A stretch of DNA of 64,000 nt from Prodigiosinella confusarubida (GTDB lineage: Bacteria; Pseudomonadota; Gammaproteobacteria; Enterobacterales; Enterobacteriaceae), in assembly GCF_002847015.1 (NCBI RefSeq), contig NZ_CP025085.1, forward strand, positions 4,402,001 through 4,466,000, read 5' to 3'. Of the stretch, positions 61,685 to 64,000 are shown piece by piece; position 1 is the stretch's first letter; every line of letters starts with the position of its first letter. The notes beneath the pieces were generated by a model. The model had not been told where the DNA came from. It did not search any database and saw nothing but the letters and a program-made list of their open reading frames with translations. The translations under genes and the position numbers were made by a program.

Positions 61685-62311
61685 TTACATCGGCGGTATA
61701 ATACCGTTGATGCCGACAATCATCCGCCCCGCAACGATAGGCTTCGTGTCGTCGGCGGCCGGGAATAGAATCACATGGGCGCCCATTTTAAGCAGCGATG
61801 AGTCTCCAGATGACAACAGCACAACTGGCACATCCTCCGGCACAACGATCTTTTTCTCACCATGTTGATACTTAACGATCATTGTTCGGCCATTAGCATT
61901 CACCAACTGCCCCACCGTGCCGTTGGTCATGGTGCCAACCTTGCCATCCGCGCCTTGCCAGGGTCTGAACCCCTCACCCGAACCACGCAGCGCCGGATCA
62001 AACACATGGACCTCCAGCGCTTTTAACGTACCATCCGGCTGAGGCGCCGCCGCAGTGCCAATAAAGCTGTCGGGTTTAATGTCGCTGATTTTACCCTGTG
62101 TCACTGCGATAAAGCTGGTTTTACTGGTGAATGTCACCTCATGGTTCCCCCCTTTTCGATCGGTTACCTGTAGATGATCGCCACTTATCTTGGTTAGGGT
62201 ACCGCGTAAAATGCCCATCGATTTGCCCGGTGCATCTGCCGCCATCGCCGCAAAGCTACCTAGCGTTAGGGCTCCCAATAAGATACCTGTTAACATCTTC
62301 TGTCTGGTCAT
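61685..62311 (-). CDS. Exported OB/beta-rich protein (DUF5666-like)
   Basis: 208 aa from ATG 62311 (MTRQKMLTGILLGALTLGSF, signal peptide). Beta-rich: GILRGTLTKISGDHLQVTDR, VTFTSKTSFIAVTQGKISDI, SFIGTAAAPQPDGTLKALEV. Resembles DUF5666-type periplasmic proteins; function unknown. 72 bp upstream of the cytochrome b gene, so likely the first gene of this three-gene operon. Confidence 0.75.
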   Translation of the reverse strand: MTRQKMLTGILLGALTLGSFAAMAADAPGKSMGILRGTLTKISGDHLQVTDRKGGNHEVTFTSKTSFIAVTQGKISDIKPDSFIGTAAAPQPDGTLKALEVHVFDPALRGSGEGFRPWQGADGKVGTMTNGTVGQLVNANGRTMIVKYQHGEKKIVVPEDVPVVLLSSGDSSLLKMGAHVILFPAADDTKPIVAGRMIVGINGIIPPM

Positions 62312-62559
62312 TTCCACTCCTGTTATCAGTCTGGCCGAACGCCTGGGCGCCGGGTACAACACTTATACAATGCCGCTCTATCCTGAATCGTAGTTAACAT
62401 CGTTAGCTTGGCAAACCGACCCGCTCCCCCAGATGACCATTTGATGACAATATTGTCATCAAATAACCAAGGACGAACTGCTACACTGGTCGCTTGGCTG
62501 CCATGGGCCGATGATAAACGGCCTGGTTTGCCGGGTGTGGAACGACGAGGACCCCGTGG

Positions 62560-63231
62560 ATGCGTATATTGATAGTCGAAGATGATCACAGCACCGGAGA
62601 ATATTTGCGCAAAGGACTGGGTGAGGCGGGTTATGGTGTGGATTTGGCTCGCAACGGTACCGACGGACTGTTTATGGCGCTGGAACAAACCTATGATCTG
62701 ATCGTACTGGACGTCATGTTGCCCGGGCTGGACGGCTGGCAACTCATAGAAATTATCCGTAAAAAAAACGATGTGCCGGTATTATTTCTAACCGCCCGCG
62801 ACGGGGTGCAGGATAGGATCCATGGTCTCGAATTAGGCGCGGATGACTATTTGATAAAGCCCTTTTCATTTACCGAGTTGGTATTGCGTATCCGGACCCT
62901 GCTCCGGCGCGGCGTCACCCGCGAAGAGAATGACTATTGGTTGGCGGATCTGCATCTCGATGTATTACGGCGTAAAGTAACCCGGCGAGATCTGGCGGTT
63001 GTGCTAACTAACAAAGAGTTTGCCCTGCTCGCGCTATTTGTTCAGCGCCAGGGTGAGGTTTTATCCCGTACCCAGATAGCGTCTCAAGTGTGGGATATGA
63101 ATTTTGACAGTGATACCAACGTGGTTGACGTCGCGGTTAAACGCTTACGCGCTAAAATAGACCGTCCGTTTGAATTAAAATTGATCCATACAGTACGCGG
63201 TATCGGTTATGTCTGCGAGCCTCGGCAATGA
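62560..63231 (+). CDS. OmpR-family response regulator (CusR/CopR type)
   Basis: 223 aa. Receiver: [20 protein letters not shown], phospho-Asp in [15 protein letters not shown], Lys in DYLIKPFSF. Winged-helix DNA-binding part: [34 protein letters not shown] and [11 protein letters not shown]. This subgroup controls copper or heavy-metal genes. Divergent from the exported protein at 62311, so it may control the MsrP-like operon (compare E. coli HprRS with msrPQ). ATGA overlap with the kinase gene. Confidence 0.92.
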   Translation: MRILIVEDDHSTGEYLRKGLGEAGYGVDLARNGTDGLFMALEQTYDLIVLDVMLPGLDGWQLIEIIRKKNDVPVLFLTARDGVQDRIHGLELGADDYLIKPFSFTELVLRIRTLLRRGVTREENDYWLADLHLDVLRRKVTRRDLAVVLTNKEFALLALFVQRQGEVLSRTQIASQVWDMNFDSDTNVVDVAVKRLRAKIDRPFELKLIHTVRGIGYVCEPRQ

Positions 63232-64000
63232 AAACGCCGCCAATGCCATTGCTTTCCCTGACACTGCGTTCGGCACTGCTGTTCGCTGCTGTTGCCGCGC
63301 TAGTGGTGAGCATCGTGGGGTTTTACCTGTATGGTGACATCGCCCATTCCATGCGGCGCATGGCCGGCATACATACGTCCGGTCGAGTAGAGTATTTCCG
63401 CAATTTGCTCAGTAATCAATTCCCTCTCTCCAGACTCAGTGAAAACCCGCACTTATTTGAAAATATGCTGGGCAACGAGTGGGATATTCTGGTTTTCCAG
63501 CGGCCCGGACAGCCCCCTTTGATTAATGTCAATCCACGCGGTTATGTCTTGCCTGCTGTCACGCCGGTGCCCGCCGACCAGCCGCTGAACCTGGCAACCG
63601 TCCATCTGGCGACAACACCCAACGGCGTGCCGATCCGTTTTGTCAGCGCGCTGGTGGATAATGATGATCAAGAAACAATACAAATTACCGCCGGTCACGT
63701 GATGGTCAACGAGACCCGGATGCTGGAACAATACCGTAATCGCATTATTGAGGCGACGATTGGCGCATTTATGCTGATAGCAGTAATGGGATATTTGGTT
63801 TTGCGTCAAGGTCTCAAGCCATTGCGTCGTATGGCGGCTCAAGCGCGGGGTATTCATCCGGATACGCTTGATACCCGGCTATCGGAGCAGGGCGCGCCCC
63901 CTGAACTGCACCAGCTTATCGGATCATTTAACCAGATGCTCGATCGGTTAGCGGACGGCTATCAACGCTTAAGCCAATTCTCGGCTGATTTAGCCCATGA
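63228..64000 (+). CDS. Heavy-metal-type sensor histidine kinase (CusS/HprS-like), partial
   Basis: The first 257 codons are visible. N-terminal helix ([20 protein letters not shown]), periplasmic domain (residues 40-170), second helix ([20 protein letters not shown]), HAMP ([14 protein letters not shown]), and the start of the H box ([11 protein letters not shown]) at the window edge. Works with the preceding regulator. Confidence 0.92.
   Translation, partial: MKTPPMPLLSLTLRSALLFAAVAALVVSIVGFYLYGDIAHSMRRMAGIHTSGRVEYFRNLLSNQFPLSRLSENPHLFENMLGNEWDILVFQRPGQPPLINVNPRGYVLPAVTPVPADQPLNLATVHLATTPNGVPIRFVSALVDNDDQETIQITAGHVMVNETRMLEQYRNRIIEATIGAFMLIAVMGYLVLRQGLKPLRRMAAQARGIHPDTLDTRLSEQGAPPELHQLIGSFNQMLDRLADGYQRLSQFSADLAH

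Overview
The window is from an enterobacterial chromosome, most like the Pectobacteriaceae or Yersiniaceae (Pectobacterium, Brenneria, Serratia, Sodalis relatives). The evidence is an SPI-7/HAI2-type conjugative island at a tRNA-Phe site, a convergent and overlapping LuxI/LuxR pair of the ExpI-ExpR/EsaI-EsaR type, enterobacterial-type IS remnants, and a high load of broken genes. The species cannot be fixed from sequence alone.

Positions 1-29459 are the parA-proximal end of an integrative conjugative element (ICE) of the SPI-7/PFGI-1 class, with every gene on the minus strand. Reading from its end at 29459 leftwards: a 49-bp 3' piece of tRNA-Phe (att site); parA, dnaB-like helicase and parB; a small TraR/DksA-type zinc protein, a DUF2786 protein, a DUF2857 protein; an STY4528-type replication protein; a tandem array of nine 36-bp palindromic repeats; a TIGR03761-like gene, topB, a DUF3577 gene, ssb and a DUF29 gene; the complete thin-pilus operon pilL-M-N-O-P-Q-R-S-T-U-V; and the start of the conjugation block (coiled-coil protein, TIGR03759, lytic transglycosylase, TIGR03765, Mrr-like nuclease, traD running off the left edge). 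Together these give maintenance and replication, a type IVb mating pilus, and DNA coupling to the conjugation pore.

Positions 29460 to about 52450 are a mosaic next to the att site. It starts with a second tRNA-Phe-type island whose integrase has lost its middle (29623-30142). Next is a detoxification/redox block between two LysR regulators (31046-42081): two iron alcohol dehydrogenases, one frameshifted; DUF1330, cupin, flavodoxin-fold quinone reductase, MBL hydrolase, cyclophilin-like and alpha/beta hydrolase genes, an MFS exporter, and a fused pair of ADH and SMR-transporter scraps. Then come a truncated fic gene cut by an IS630 element, an alpA scrap, a ccdAB toxin-antitoxin pair, a broken MetRS-like/SDR/AsnB cluster, and an AT-rich operon (HTH-receiver regulator, GT9-like glycosyltransferase, SUOX-like periplasmic protein, hybrid histidine kinase) in which two of four genes are broken. 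The mosaic ends with scraps of another ICE transfer region (UvrD-like helicase, RAQPRD, TIGR03758-like).

Positions 52500-64000 look more like resident chromosome with IS scars: a GNAT gene, an iron-siderophore ABC importer behind a probable Fur box, an IS1 remnant, the AHL quorum-sensing pair, a NIPSNAP-like gene, an MsrP-like molybdopterin protein with its membrane cytochrome b, an exported protein, and a CusRS/CopRS-type two-component system running off the right edge.

The most notable signals are two sets of palindromes at the replication gene: the nine-unit array just downstream of it, and a cluster of inverted repeats inside its own linker-coding region. Both are reasonable candidates for the ICE replication origin or for Rep/ParB binding sites.
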